A stretch of 64,000 nucleotides of DNA from contig CAVQOH010000001.1 of the NCBI GenBank assembly GCA_963714405.1, positions 62,001 through 126,000 of the forward strand, written 5' to 3'. Numbering within the stretch: the first letter of the stretch is position 1; every line of letters begins with the position of its first letter. Position numbers and translations under genes: made by a program. Source of the stretch: JAZGGS01 sp963714405 (GTDB lineage Bacteria > Bacteroidota > Ignavibacteria > Ignavibacteriales > Ignavibacteriaceae). The notes below the pieces were generated by a model, which saw only the letters and a program-made list of their open reading frames with translations, had not been told where the DNA came from and ran no database searches. Positions 10,645 through 20,887 of the stretch are shown in pieces.

Positions 10645-11334
10645 CTATTTATTTTTTGAAATCAAATTTCCATCCTTGATCTCAAAAACTTTATCTGCAA
10701 GCTCAACAAGATTCTGGTTGTGTGTAACAATAACAAAAGTTTTGTCATACTTTTCTTTAAGCTCAACAATAAGTTTATGTATTTCTTCGCTGTTTGCAGA
10801 ATCGAGATTTCCGGTTGGTTCATCTGCAAAAATAATTTGCGGATTATTTGCCAGAGCTCTTGCAACAGCAACTCTCTGCTGTTCTCCGCCGGATAGTTCA
10901 GCTGGTTTGTGTTCGGTTCTTTCACCTAAACCAACAGTCTCAAGCAGCTCTTTACTTTTTTCTGAAGCATCTTTAAGAGAAGTTCCATTTATCATCTGCG
11001 GAATTGCTACATTTTCCAAAGCTGTAAATTCCGGTAAAAGATGATGGAACTGGAAAATAAAACCAATATTTCTATTTCTAAATTTTGCAAGCCGTTCATC
11101 GGAAAGATTAAAGATATTTTTATCTTTATAAAATACCTCGCCACTATCAGGTCTGTCTAAGGCACCGAGCAAGTGGAGCAGTGTACTTTTACCTGCACCG
11201 GATGCTCCAACAATCACAGTGATTTTCTCCGGCTCAATTTCTAAAGAAATTCCTTTTAAAATTTCAAGCTGTACTTTTTTAACTGTCTTAAACGACTTAT
11301 AAATATTTTCTGCTTTAAGAATTACTTCACTCAT
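10645..11334 (-). CDS. lolD: ABC transporter ATPase, LolD-like
   Basis: Nucleotide-binding subunit that powers the neighbouring FtsX-type permeases, probably for lipoprotein release from the inner membrane. Walker A GASGAGKST, Q-loop FIFQFHHLLPEF, signature LSGGEQQRVAVARALA and Walker B IIFADEPTGNLD are all intact, with the H-loop VTHN. A TTG four codons upstream (11346) is also in frame. I prefer the ATG giving MSEVILKAENIYKSF because family members start there; neither has a strong ribosome site. It is last in a three-gene minus-strand unit, 48 bp after the second permease. Confidence 0.9.
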   Translation of the reverse strand: MSEVILKAENIYKSFKTVKKVQLEILKGISLEIEPEKITVIVGASGAGKSTLLHLLGALDRPDSGEVFYKDKNIFNLSDERLAKFRNRNIGFIFQFHHLLPEFTALENVAIPQMINGTSLKDASEKSKELLETVGLGERTEHKPAELSGGEQQRVAVARALANNPQIIFADEPTGNLDSANSEEIHKLIVELKEKYDKTFVIVTHNQNLVELADKVFEIKDGNLISKNK

Positions 11335-11345
11335 ATTATAATTCA

Positions 11346-11379
11346 AAATTCTTAATTGTTAATTCTAAATTCTTAATTG
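11346..11379. repeat. Pair of 13-bp direct repeats in the permease-lolD spacer
   Basis: The 13-mer AAATTCTTAATTG occurs at 11346-11358 and again at 11367-11379, two helical turns apart (21 bp). It may be only low-complexity AT sequence, but the spacing could suit a dimeric binding site. Confidence 0.5.
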
Positions 11380-11382
11380 GTA

Positions 11383-12615
11383 CTATTCCCATTTTATTGC
11401 TTCAATTGCATTTACCCTTGCTGCACGTTTAGCAGGATAAAGTGATGCTAAAAACGAAAGCAGCATTGCCGCACCGCTTATAAAAAAGAAATCTGATATT
11501 CTTAATTCCAAAGGAAGTGAATCAACTTTGTACTGTGCAGGATTAAGCGGGTAAATATTGTATTCAATCTGCAAATAACAAATTAAGTAACCAATAATAA
11601 TTCCCAAAAGGGTACCAATAATACCAATAAGCAATCCTTCAAACATAAAAATTCTTAATACAGATTTTTGATTAACACCCATTGCACGCATAATGCCAAT
11701 ATCTCTTTTCTTTTCAATGACTGACATTGAAAGCGAACCAAGAATGTTAAATGAAGCAACTGCAATTATTAATGAAAGAATAATATACGCAGTCCATCTT
11801 TCAATTTGCATAACAGAATATAGCTCCTGGTGAAAATCATACCAGGTGTTAATGCTAAAATTTGTTTCATCTAATTTTGATTTTATGATATCTTTTACAA
11901 CTGTTGCATTATCTATATCATCAAGCCGGGCTTCATAACCCTGAACAGATTTTTTATAACCCAGCATTTGTTGTGCAGATTTTAGATTTGTAAAAATGTA
12001 ACCTGCATCATAATCATTATTATCTGAACTGAAAATTCCGCTAACAATAAACTTTTTTGTTAGTGGTAACGATAATTGTGTAATTGTCTTTTCAATTCCA
12101 ACAGGAGATATTAGTGTTAAAGTATCACCATCCAGAACTTGCAGCATATCTGCGAGCTGAAGTCCGACAACAATATTTTCTATCCTTCCATCACTTTCCA
12201 GGTTTGCATTACCAAGTAGTATTGTTTCTTCAAGATTGTTAAGATTTTTTGCAGCTTCATCTGTTATTCCTTTAAGGTTAACAACCTGCGTTATTCCTTT
12301 ATTGAATGCTAAAACTTTCCCATCAACAAATGGAGCAAAATATTCAATTTGATTAATTTCGTTTAAAATTCCAGGAATTTCATTCATCTGTTTTTCGCCA
12401 TCAAAACTTGTTGCTTCAATTCTTATATGAGGATCAAGATTCATTAAAAATCCTGAAACAAGACTTCCGAAACCGTTAAAGACAGAGAGTATAACAATAA
12501 GAGCTGCAACCCCAATTGTAATTCCTGTAATAGAAATGATGGAAATAATAGTAATAAAATTAATTTTATGCTTTGATAGTAAATATCTTTTTGCAATAAA
12601 TGATTCAAAATTCAT
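11383..12615 (-). CDS. FtsX/LolE-family ABC transporter permease
   Basis: Inner-membrane permease of a Lol-type lipoprotein exporter. It has an N-terminal TM segment (INFITIISIISITGITIGVAAL), a large periplasmic MacB-type domain (~residues 45-260) and three C-terminal TM helices, including the FtsX core MSVIEKKRDIGIMRAMG. The 410 residues fit LolC/LolE. Its ATG shares its A with the TGA of the upstream permease (TGATG), indicating translational coupling. It is paralogous to the upstream permease, so together they likely form the heterodimer. I do not assign C versus E. Confidence 0.88.
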   Translation of the reverse strand: MNFESFIAKRYLLSKHKINFITIISIISITGITIGVAALIVILSVFNGFGSLVSGFLMNLDPHIRIEATSFDGEKQMNEIPGILNEINQIEYFAPFVDGKVLAFNKGITQVVNLKGITDEAAKNLNNLEETILLGNANLESDGRIENIVVGLQLADMLQVLDGDTLTLISPVGIEKTITQLSLPLTKKFIVSGIFSSDNNDYDAGYIFTNLKSAQQMLGYKKSVQGYEARLDDIDNATVVKDIIKSKLDETNFSINTWYDFHQELYSVMQIERWTAYIILSLIIAVASFNILGSLSMSVIEKKRDIGIMRAMGVNQKSVLRIFMFEGLLIGIIGTLLGIIIGYLICYLQIEYNIYPLNPAQYKVDSLPLELRISDFFFISGAAMLLSFLASLYPAKRAARVNAIEAIKWE

Positions 12616-13836
12616 CAGTTAAACCTCAGCGAATCTAATGGTTTTATTTTTGATGCGATTACAGCAGGAATGACTGATGCGGAAATGCAGAGTAAAAAGG
12701 TTACTAATGATACCAGTAAAATAATATTGAATGATAACATAAGTGGAACGGTTGACATAAAATAAACAGAGGAGGGGAGAGTTATAACATTAAATTTTAA
12801 TTGAATTTCCATAAGTATTACAGCAAGAATGTTCCCGAAAATAATTCCAGCAATAGCCAGAACTATACCTTGCAATAAAAAAACAAACACAACCTGTCTT
12901 CGCTTAGCACCTAATGATTTTAAAGTTCCAACAGCATTTGTTTTCTCAAGAACAATCATTAAAAGTGTTCCGATAATATTAAAAACAGCTACGAGTATAA
13001 TTAACGCCAAAACTATTGGAATAGGTTCTTTTTGTAATTCAATCCATGTAAAAATATTTCTATGCACCTGGTAAATTGATCGTACAGAATGTGGATACCG
13101 AAGTTGTTTACCAAGATGACGCGTAAGACTATCAATTTTTGAAATGTTGCCAAGTTTAATATCATAGCCGGTTATATTATTCCCAATTCCAAATAATTCT
13201 TGTGCTGATTTTAAAGAAACATAAGCATAAGAATCATCGTATTTAGCCATGCCGCTTTCAAATATTCCTGCAACTTCAAACTTATCAATATTTGGCAGAT
13301 TTTCCGGAGAAGGTATTTGATCATTTTTAAGAGAAAATACTGTTAATTTATCCCCAACTTTTACAAAAAGCTTATCAGCTAATTTTTTACCAATCACAAT
13401 AGTCTTTTCGTCATCATCATTTAAAAGAAAACTACCATTAGTAATATTTTTAATAAGTCCGGGAGTTCCGCTTTTTGATATCAATGCCAATAAGATTCAG
13501 TCCTTCCTTTCTTTTTTTACTGCTGATTATAACCAGCTTAGATGCGAAAGGGATAATTGAAGGTGAAAAATCTTTCAATTCCTGCTCTAACGCTGGTAAT
13601 ACTTCGGATTGAGGGGGGAGAACATTGCTGTAAGAATTTATTTTTATATGAGAATCAAAATCAACTATTTTATTTGTAATAGTTTGTTCAAATCCACTTA
13701 GTACTGATAAGGCAATAATTAGCGTTGCCACACCTAAAGCAATCCCAACAACTGAGATTATTGAAATAAAGTTAATAAATCTTGAATCTTTCTTAGAAAA
13801 GATAAATTTCTTTGCTATAAACCAGGGAAAAAACAT
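12615..13836 (-). CDS. FtsX/LolC-family ABC transporter permease (frame-disrupted once)
   Basis: First gene of the Lol-type unit and partner of the next permease. Topology is the same: an N-terminal TM (FINFISIISVVGIALGVATLI), a periplasmic domain, and C-terminal TMs with the FtsX segment MIVLEKTNAVGTLKSLGAKRRQ. One extra A in a run near 13483 splits it; joined, it reads NLIGIDIKSGTPGLIKNI. Rebuilt length is ~407 residues. I start at the ATG giving MFFPWFIAKKFIFSKK. A GTG nine codons upstream (13863) is in frame but adds residues the paralogue lacks. Confidence 0.85.
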
Positions 13837-14062
13837 TCCAGTAAAATTTAATTCATAAATCACTTTTAATTTAGTTAAGAAAATGAATAGTTAAAAATTG
13901 CAGGATTTTACAGCATTATTATCCGGTTAAATGGTAGAAATTGCAGATCAGGCAGGTATATTTGATTTTAGAAGTTTATCACATATATTTGTTCTTCTAT
14001 TTTAATAATGCTTATTGCTGAAAAGTAATAAGTATTATTTTTGCTCTTTATGTAATGAAAAA

Positions 14063-14137
14063 CGGGGCGTAGCGTAGTCCGGTTATCGCGCCTGCTTTGG
14101 GAGCAGGAGGTCGCAGGTTCGAATCCTGCCGCCCCGA
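14063..14137 (+). tRNA. tRNA-Pro (TGG)
   Basis: A full cloverleaf can be folded. The acceptor CGGGGCG pairs with CGCCCCG. The anticodon stem CCTGC/GCAGG encloses loop TTTGGGA with anticodon TGG, and the T arm is GCAGGTTCGAATCCTGC. The 3' CCA is not encoded. It is first of four tandem tRNAs. Confidence 0.95.
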
Positions 14138-14218
14138 CTTGAGTTAAGTAATTTCATAATCTCTTTGTTTAGAGACCAAATGTTCTTTATATACTGTAAT
14201 TGAAATGTCATTATAGTT

Positions 14219-14292
14219 GCGCCAGTAGCTCAATCGGATAGAGCAACAGCCTTCTAAGCTGTAGGTTAGTGGTTCGAGTCCACTCTGGCGTA
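14219..14292 (+). tRNA. tRNA-Arg (TCT)
   Basis: The acceptor GCGCCAG pairs with CTGGCGT, giving a G-U first pair. The anticodon stem CAGC/GCTG encloses CTTCTAA with anticodon TCT, and the T arm is GTGGTTCGAGTCCAC. It reads AGA codons, which are common in this AT-rich genome. No encoded CCA. Confidence 0.94.
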
Positions 14293-14333
14293 CAGTAATA
14301 AATGAATATTTCAATTTATTTAGATTTTTACCT

Positions 14334-14408
14334 GGTGGGCGTAGCTCAGTTGGTTAGAGCGTCTGGTTGTGGCCCAGAAGGTCGTGGGTTCAATCCCCAT
14401 CGCTCACC
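14334..14408 (+). tRNA. tRNA-His (GTG)
   Basis: The acceptor GGTGGGCG includes the extra 5' G (G-1) opposite C73 of CGCTCACC, as expected for tRNA-His. The anticodon stem CTGG/CCAG encloses TTGTGGC with anticodon GTG, and the T arm is GTGGGTTCAATCCCCAT. No encoded CCA. Confidence 0.95.
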
Positions 14409-14424
14409 CTCAATATTTTTACCA

Positions 14425-14496
14425 GGCCCCATCGTCTAATGGTTAGGACCTCGCCCTTTCACGGCGGTAATAGGGGTTCGAATCCCCTTGGGGTCA
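14425..14496 (+). tRNA. tRNA-Glu (TTC)
   Basis: The acceptor GGCCCCA pairs with TGGGGTC. The anticodon loop CTTTCAC has anticodon TTC between CCGCC-like stem strands, and the T arm is AGGGGTTCGAATCCCCT. It is the last of the four tRNAs and is followed at once by an intrinsic terminator. Confidence 0.94.
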
Positions 14497-14500
14497 CAAT

Positions 14501-14530
14501 AAAGCCTCAGATTTTTTCTGAGGCTTTTTT
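14501..14530 (+). terminator. Intrinsic terminator of the tRNA cluster
   Basis: The stem AAAGCCTCAG / CTGAGGCTTT has a T-rich loop and a T run, 4 nt after tRNA-Glu. Confidence 0.9.
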
Positions 14531-14596
14531 ATTTATAATATTTAATATTGATTTTAGCAGTTTTGTTATCTATTTTGCAAAAAAAAGGAGAAAGTT

Positions 14597-17193
14597 ATGA
14601 GACGCTTTCATATAACTCTTGCAGTTTTAATTCTTTTTTCTGCTCTTAATAATCTGCTCTTTTCTCAGGTCTTCAATATTGAAGATTACCAGCAGTTTCT
14701 CCAGCAGCATCAAAATATGACTACGGAAGAATTATTGCAGATGCATCCTGCCGGAATTTTCTTGGAGCAAATTAATACTAATTATAACGAAGCACTTTAT
14801 TTTGATAGTATTGATGCTTATTACAATCTTACTGAATATGAAAAATCACTGATTAGTGATCACGGATTTATTGTAAGTGAACGTCTTGATAAAATTTCAT
14901 TCGGTGAGGCAATACTTGAAATATTTCATAATGATCTTCCTGTATTCGTTTCAACTGATGCAATCCTTCACGCATTTCATATTTCTTATGACAGGATATT
15001 AATGGATATGGAATCGGGACTTCTCGTTCCGAGATTAATAGAAATGCTCAACAGTCTGCGTAATTCTATACCACAATTACATGCAAATTACAGCAGTTAT
15101 CCTGATATGCTCACAATGCTGAAAGATGTTGATGTTTACATTACTGTTCCACTTTTATTGCTTGAAGAAAATGTATCACCCTATTATCCTGATAATGGTG
15201 CAGTAATCGATACTATATTATCTCGTATCACAGCGGAAGAGGGACATGATCCATTTTTCCTATTCTCAGAAAATTGCAGACTAATGGATTGGAGTCAGTT
15301 TAAACCAAGAGGTCATTATGTTTATGATCCAAACTCATTATCGGAAATAAATCTTGAACCATATTTTAAAGCGATGATGTGGTTGGGAAGAACTGAAATT
15401 TATTTATTAGCTCCTCAATCACTTGCTTTTCCATGTTCAAGCCAAACGTTTAGTGATATTCAAAGACAGACTATTGATGCGATGTTGATAAAAGAATTGT
15501 ATGAAATTGCGTCGGTTGAACCAATTCACCAGGAAATGGAACATATAATAAAATACTTTGTTGGAGATCCTGATAATGTTACCCTGGAAAATCTTGATTA
15601 CTTAAAAAATGCTGTTCAGCTTAATAATGCAAGTGAACTGCTCGATAGTCTAACACTTGTTGAATTCCAGGATACATTAAGAAACCAGGCATTTGCGTAC
15701 CAGTTGATACTTTCACAAATCCTTTACAGCAATCCTATGTCTCCCGATTCAATTGTTCCTGCATCTGCATTTATGCTTATTCGGGCAAAGGTTTATAATT
15801 GATTCTTACGTAACCGGTTCAGTTGTATTTGATAGAATTAAATATTTAGGGCAGATAAATTTGCAGGCTTATTTCCTTCAACTCTTGATGTTCTTTTTTC
15901 ACTTGGTAATGATGCTTCTGCACAACTCTTAATAAATGAACTTGAATGAATATCATTATTCGTCAAATCTTGCCGCATTTGCGATATCTTATAGATCATT
16001 ACGATCCGGGATTTTGGGAAGAAACAATTTACAATTACTGGTTAAATTCTATTAGATATTTGAATCCTCCAACTGATAGAAGCACATTACCACAGTTTAT
16101 GCAAACTGCAGCATACTGGCAGCAAAAAATGAATACACAGCTTGCATCATGGACTGAGTTAAGACATGATAATCTACTTTATGCAAAGCAATCTTATACA
16201 GGCGGTACTATATGCTCTTATCCTTTTAGTTTTGTTGAACCATTTCCTGAATTCTTTAACAATTTAAAACTGTTAGCTCAGGATTCTTACACATATTTTA
16301 ACTCACTAAGCTTTCCTGATCCACTTATAAAAGCAATGATTACAGAATATTTTAGCAGTTTTATTTTCACCGCAGATACATTAACTTCAATAGCACAGAA
16401 AGAATTGAACGGTGAAACCTTTACTCCTGAAGAAATATATTTCCTTAAAACAATGCTTTATGATGATCCAACAGGAAGCGGTGATCCGTTCCTTGGGTGG
16501 TATCCCAAATTGTTTTACAGAGATCACGAATATGAATTAAATAAAGGACTGATGGAAAGTGATCATATTGTTGCTGATATCCACACAACCCCAACGGATT
16601 GTGGTGGGGGAGTGATAGGTGCAATTTCTCATGTCGGCACAGGCAAGGTAAATGTGGGAATTGTAGTTACAGAAAACCACGAAGGGAATTTAACTGCCTT
16701 TGCAGGACCGGTAATGAGTTACTACGACTACAGAACTTATGATTTTTTACGCTTAACTGATGAAGAGTGGGCTAATACACATTTACAATCTGCATTAAGA
16801 CCTGATTGGGTAAATATTTATTTAGCAGATTCACTTGGAAACTCAAGAGGGGAAGGAGCAAGTTTAATAACCTTAATTGCCGATGATGACAATTTACCGA
16901 TTCCACAAACAGAAATACTAATTAGTAATTACCCCAATCCTTTTAATCCATCCACTATAATTGCGTTTACAATTCCTTACGATCTGACAAACTCTCAAAC
17001 AGAATTGAAAATCTATGACTTACAGGGAAGACTAATTAAAACATTAGTAAATGAAGTTCTTGCAGCAGGAAATTATTTAAGTAAATGGAATGGCACAAAC
17101 GAAAACGGTGTACAGGTATCCAGCGGAGTTTACATTTATAACATTGAAGTAGCATATAAACAAAAATCCGGCAAGATGACTTTACTAAAATAA
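14597..17193 (+). CDS. DUF3160-type secreted protein with T9SS sorting domain (frame-disrupted)
   Basis: Large exported protein. It has a signal peptide (LAVLILFSALNNLLFSQ), then a long mostly helical region matching the DUF3160 pattern (NDLPVFVSTDAILHAFHISY, with GGTICSYPFSFVEPFPEFF later), and a C-terminal T9SS domain (ISNYPNPFNPSTIIAFTI, SSGVYIYNIE, final KSGKMTLLK). RBS AAAAGGAG lies 8 nt before ATG. Three or four single-base shifts cluster at about 15795-15985. The intervening sequence still encodes matching protein, e.g. GLFPSTLDVLFSLGNDAS and YHYSSNLAA in other frames. Rebuilt length is ~865 residues. DUF3160 has no established function; secretion to the surface is inferred from the tail. 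Confidence 0.85.
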
Positions 17194-17222
17194 AATGTGA
17201 GAAAATATTATACTTAAATTTT

Positions 17223-17251
17223 AAGCCTCACGTTTGTGAGGCTTTTTAATT
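17223..17251 (+). terminator. Intrinsic terminator after the DUF3160 gene
   Basis: The stem AAGCCTCAC / GTGAGGCTT has a GTTT loop and is followed by TTTTAATTTT. Its arms resemble those of the tRNA-cluster terminator (GCCTCA/TGAGGC), probably by convergence. Confidence 0.88.
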
Positions 17252-17332
17252 TTACTTTTGCCTCATACCTGATATTGAAAATTTGCATCATATACTTATG
17301 TTTAGTTATATCTTTTATAAAAATTATTAAAG

Positions 17333-18623
17333 ATGAAAAATAACTTCCATGAAATTAGCTTAAACCTAAATGTAAGGGGATTACCTCAATCTGCAACTCT
17401 AGCCATAAATGAAATTAGTAAACAGCTTCGAAAAGAAGGTAAGATGATTTACAGACTCGGTTTAGGGCAATCTCCGTTTCCAGTCCCTCAGCCGGTTGTT
17501 GATGAGTTGAAAGTAAACGCACATCAAAAAGATTATCTCCCTGTTAAAGGATTGCCGCATATTAAGAGAAGCTGTTGCTAATTATCATTGCAGAAACCAT
17601 GGAATTGGCTACACTGCTGATAATGTTTTGATTGGTCCAGGTTCCAAAGAGTTGATGTTTATGCTGCAATACACTTATTATGGCGACCTGGTTATCCCAA
17701 CTCCTTCCTGGGTTTCTTACGCACCGCAAGCACAAATAATTGGAAGGCAGGTTAGATGGATTAAAACGAACAGGGAAAATAATTGGCGCATTACTGCTGA
17801 AGAACTTGCAGATCAGTGTAAAGATGATAAAACAAAGCCAAGAATAGTAATTCTTAACTACCCATCAAATCCGGTTGGTGTAAGTTATAATGAAGACGAA
17901 CTTAAAGAAATTGCCGCGGTAGCAAAAAAACATAAAATAATTCTTCTTTCTGATGAAATTTACGGCGAACTACATCACGAAGGTAAACATCTTTCAATAT
18001 CACGCTATTATCCTGAGGGAACCATAATAAGCGGTGGATTAAGCAAATGGTGCGGTGCAGGAGGCTGGAGGCTTGGAACTTTTGTATTTCCGGATTCTCT
18101 GAGTTCAATAAGAGAAATAATGAGTGTAATGGCTAGTGAAACATTCACCTCTACAAGCGCTCCTATTCAATATGCTGCTGTAAGAGCATTCCGGGGAGGT
18201 TCTGAAATAGAAAATTATTTATGGAATTCACGATTAATACTTAAAGCATTATCAACAACTATTGTTACAACATTAAAAGAAGCAGGTGTTTATGTTTATC
18301 AGCCCGATGGTGCTTTTTATCTCTTTCCTGATTTTTCGGATCTTAATGATTCGTTTAGAAAAAAAAGAATAAAAACCAGCTCTGAACTTTGTAAAAAGCT
18401 TTTAGAAGATACGGGAGTTGCTTTATTACCAGGTTCTGCTTTTGGAAGACCAGCTGAAGAACTTACTGCAAGGCTGGCTTATGTAGATTTTGATGGAGCT
18501 CGTGCTTTGAGTGCATGCAAAAGATTGAAGAAGAAAAATGGTGTGGATGAACATTTCTTAAAGAATTATTGCGGGAATATTCTTAAAGCAATTGATTTAA
18601 TTTGTGATTGGATAAAGAGTTAA
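17333..18623 (+). CDS. Class I/II PLP-dependent aminotransferase (frame-disrupted once)
   Basis: Fold-type I aminotransferase of the aspartate/aromatic group. The substrate-binding start GLGQSPFPVPQPV and the NYPSNPVGVSY region are visible, as are the PLP-binding Asp in LLSDEIYGE and the Schiff-base Lys in GGLSKWCGAGGWRLG. The C-terminal Arg region is LTARLAYVDFDG. An extra A near 17567 splits it; joined, it reads GLPHLREAVANYHCRNHG. Rebuilt length is ~430 residues. It stands alone between the DUF3160 terminator and a non-coding stretch, so neighbours do not hint at the substrate. Confidence 0.88.
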
Positions 18624-19055
18624 CAATTTTTGTTGTATTTATTTCGAAGGATTTTTCTTTAAAATAATATAAATCGTACAGTTTTTTGTGATATTGATAC
18701 CATTACATATTCCTTCTGCTCTCAGCTAAAATCTTTATAACTTTCTACATTATTATTTATCAGAAATATCTTCAGTACATCAATTTCAACTATTTATAAA
18801 GATTACGAATGTTTTAAGCATTCCCTGGATGGGGAGGAATCAGTAGTACATTTTTTTGTATTTTTATTTTCAGGTGATAAAATAAACTATTCGATTTTTG
18901 AATATTTTGTAAATAGTTTTTGGGGATGAAGTTATGGCACAGCAGCAACTTTTATGGAACAAATCCGGTTAGAGTTAGCTCAGTTATAAGATCAATCGGT
19001 TTTGAAATCCAAATTAAAAATTGATGCTAACTTTAATTTGTCAATAAAACTCTAT
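18624..19055. other. Non-coding stretch between convergent genes
   Basis: This 432-bp AT-rich spacer lies between the aminotransferase end and the hydroxylase gene on the other strand. Apart from the 12-codon remnant listed separately I see no open frame, tRNA or strong terminator. Confidence 0.6.
18934..18972 (+). pseudogene. Truncated start of a small MAQQQ-type membrane protein (possible remnant)
   Basis: After a GGGGATGAAGTT ribosome-site-like leader, ATG opens MAQQQLLWNKSG and stops after 12 codons. From memory, small Ignavibacteria membrane proteins that often sit with pilin-like genes begin M(A/G)QQQLLL and continue as one hydrophobic helix. Here the similarity ends after QQQLL. It may be a truncated copy or chance. 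Confidence 0.3.
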
Positions 19056-19938
19056 TTAATTTTTCGTTAAATCTTTTGTACTACTATATTTACCTTTTGC
19101 TTTCTTAAAACTTCTAAAAGCATAAATAGTCTGAATAATATAGTGTGCAGGAAAGAATGTTTTTAAACCATATTCATCAGGTTTATCATCTGGCAGATAA
19201 GCAGTACCAAAAATCCAATCCCAAAAAGCAAATTTAGTTGCAAAATTTCTGTTTCTACCTTTACCTGTGGAATGATGCCAACGATGCATTTCCGGTCCGT
19301 TAATTATCCTTTGTAACTTTCCTGTATTTAGGTTTAGATTTGAATGAATATGCATTCCCCATACAGCACTTATAGTTGCCTTGTAAGCAATAACTTCAAC
19401 GGGTGAACCAAGCAGAACAATTGGTAAAAATTCTATTGTCTGGTTTAGTAATATTTCCAAAGCGTGGGAGCGTGAACCGGACAGCCAATCTACTTCTTTA
19501 GGTGAATGATGTGCTTCGTGAATACGCCACAAAAATTTATTTTTATGCTGCCAGCGGTGCATCCAGTAAATGTAAAAATCGTGTGTAACCAGAAAAAATA
19601 ATAATTGAAGTCATGATTGGAACATCTTCAAATAAACTAAGTCGTGAAATTCCAGTACTGTTATCGATAAACCGAATTATAAAACCGAAAATTATTATAC
19701 CAAGAATATAACTTTGTGCAATTGAATAAAGTGCCAGATCATCAATAAAACCATTCCTGAAAATTTTTTGTCCCTTTGTGTAAGGAAATGCTCTTTCAAG
19801 AATGATAAATAAAAATGCGAAGGAAATTATTATAACAGCAGAATATATTTCTGCATTACTCATTCCCGATACGTAATTCACAATAAAATTGGAAACATCA
19901 ATAAATATATTTGCTTTTATAACTGTTAAATAATTCAT
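19056..19938 (-). CDS. Sterol desaturase / fatty acid hydroxylase family protein (frame-disrupted)
   Basis: Integral membrane di-iron hydroxylase. After TM segments (SAVIIISFAFLFIILERAFPY, and YSIAQSYILGIIIFGFII), histidine boxes follow: HRWQHKNKFLWRIHEAHHS, then EMHRWHHSTGKGRN. An indel in the T run near 19600 splits it; joined, it reads IIIFLVTHDFYIYWMHRWQ. Rebuilt length is ~293 residues. It follows the NeuB-family gene by 17 bp and looks like the last gene of the glycan operon, so a role in modifying the lipid anchor or acyl part of the product is possible. That role is inference only. Confidence 0.82.
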
Positions 19939-19955
19939 GAAAATTACAATACTAA

Positions 19956-20855
19956 TTAAACGTCACTATCAGATTTAATTTTTCTAAGTTTATTTCGCTG
20001 TCCCAGTTCACTTTCATAAACCTTTTTTATTCCATCCCCTAATGATCGTTCAATATCCCTGATGTTACTTACAAGTCTTGTAAATCCTCCAATTTCTACT
20101 GAAGCTGCCTGGTCACTTCCCCACATTGCACGATCGAGTGTAATATGTCTTTCAATAAAACTTGCTCCAAGTGCTACTGCCGCCCAGGTTGGAGACAATC
20201 CTGTTTCATGCCCGGAATAACCAATTGGAATACCTGGAAATTTATCTTTTAATGTTGATATCATTCTAAGATTAAGTTCTTCATTTTTACAGGGGTAAGC
20301 AGAAGTAGAATGTGCAAGTAATAAATTTTCCTTTCCAATGCATTCTACAGCGTTTTCTAATTTCATCCATTGTGGACATACCAGTGGAAGATATTATTGG
20401 TTTACCAAGTTCTTTATGGCGAAGTAAAAGATCAATATCTGTAAGCGAAGCTGAAGCAGTTTTATAGATCACAGGATTGAATTGTTCTATAAAATCTACT
20501 GAACTTTCATCCCAGCAGGAAGCAAACCAGATTATATCTTTCTCTTTGCAGTACTTATCATATTTCACCAAATTCATCAATTCCAAATTCAACTTTGTGA
20601 CTGTAATCAATATATGTCATCCTTCCCCATGGAGTATCCCGTTCAACTATACCATTGATCTTTCGGAACACAAATTTCCGGTGTTCGTTTTTGAAATTTT
20701 ACCGCATCACAACCTGCAGATTTTGCTCCATCAATTAATTTTTTTGCTATATCTAAAGAACCGTTATGATTTATTCCTATTTCTGCAATTACAAACACAG
20801 GATGACCATCACCAATAAATGTACTTCCAGCTTTAATTTCTCTTTTGATTATCAT
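19956..20855 (-). CDS. NeuB-family ulosonic acid synthase lacking the SAF domain (frame-disrupted)
   Basis: Condenses phosphoenolpyruvate with an aldose (or its phosphate) to form a 3-deoxy-2-ulosonic acid. The TIM-barrel motifs are clear: FVIAEIGINHNGSLDIAKKL, GCDAVKFQKRTPE, DIIWFASCWDESSVDF, YKTASASLTDIDLL, GKPIISSTGMSTMDEI, LAHSTSAYPC, IPIGYSGHETGL, GASFIERHITLDR. Three shifts, near 20645, 20570 and 20365, divide it into four pieces that still join in order. The rebuilt protein is only ~300 residues and stops soon after ELGQRNKLRKIKSDSDV. It therefore lacks the C-terminal antifreeze-like (SAF) domain of sialic-acid synthases. Substrate unknown. Confidence 0.85.
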
Positions 20856-20887
20856 TAGCTACCTTAAAACTCGATCAATTTATAAAG

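Noticed and set aside
14367..14600. 77-codon frame across tRNA-His and tRNA-Glu
   Set aside because: It is made of tRNA sequence read as protein.
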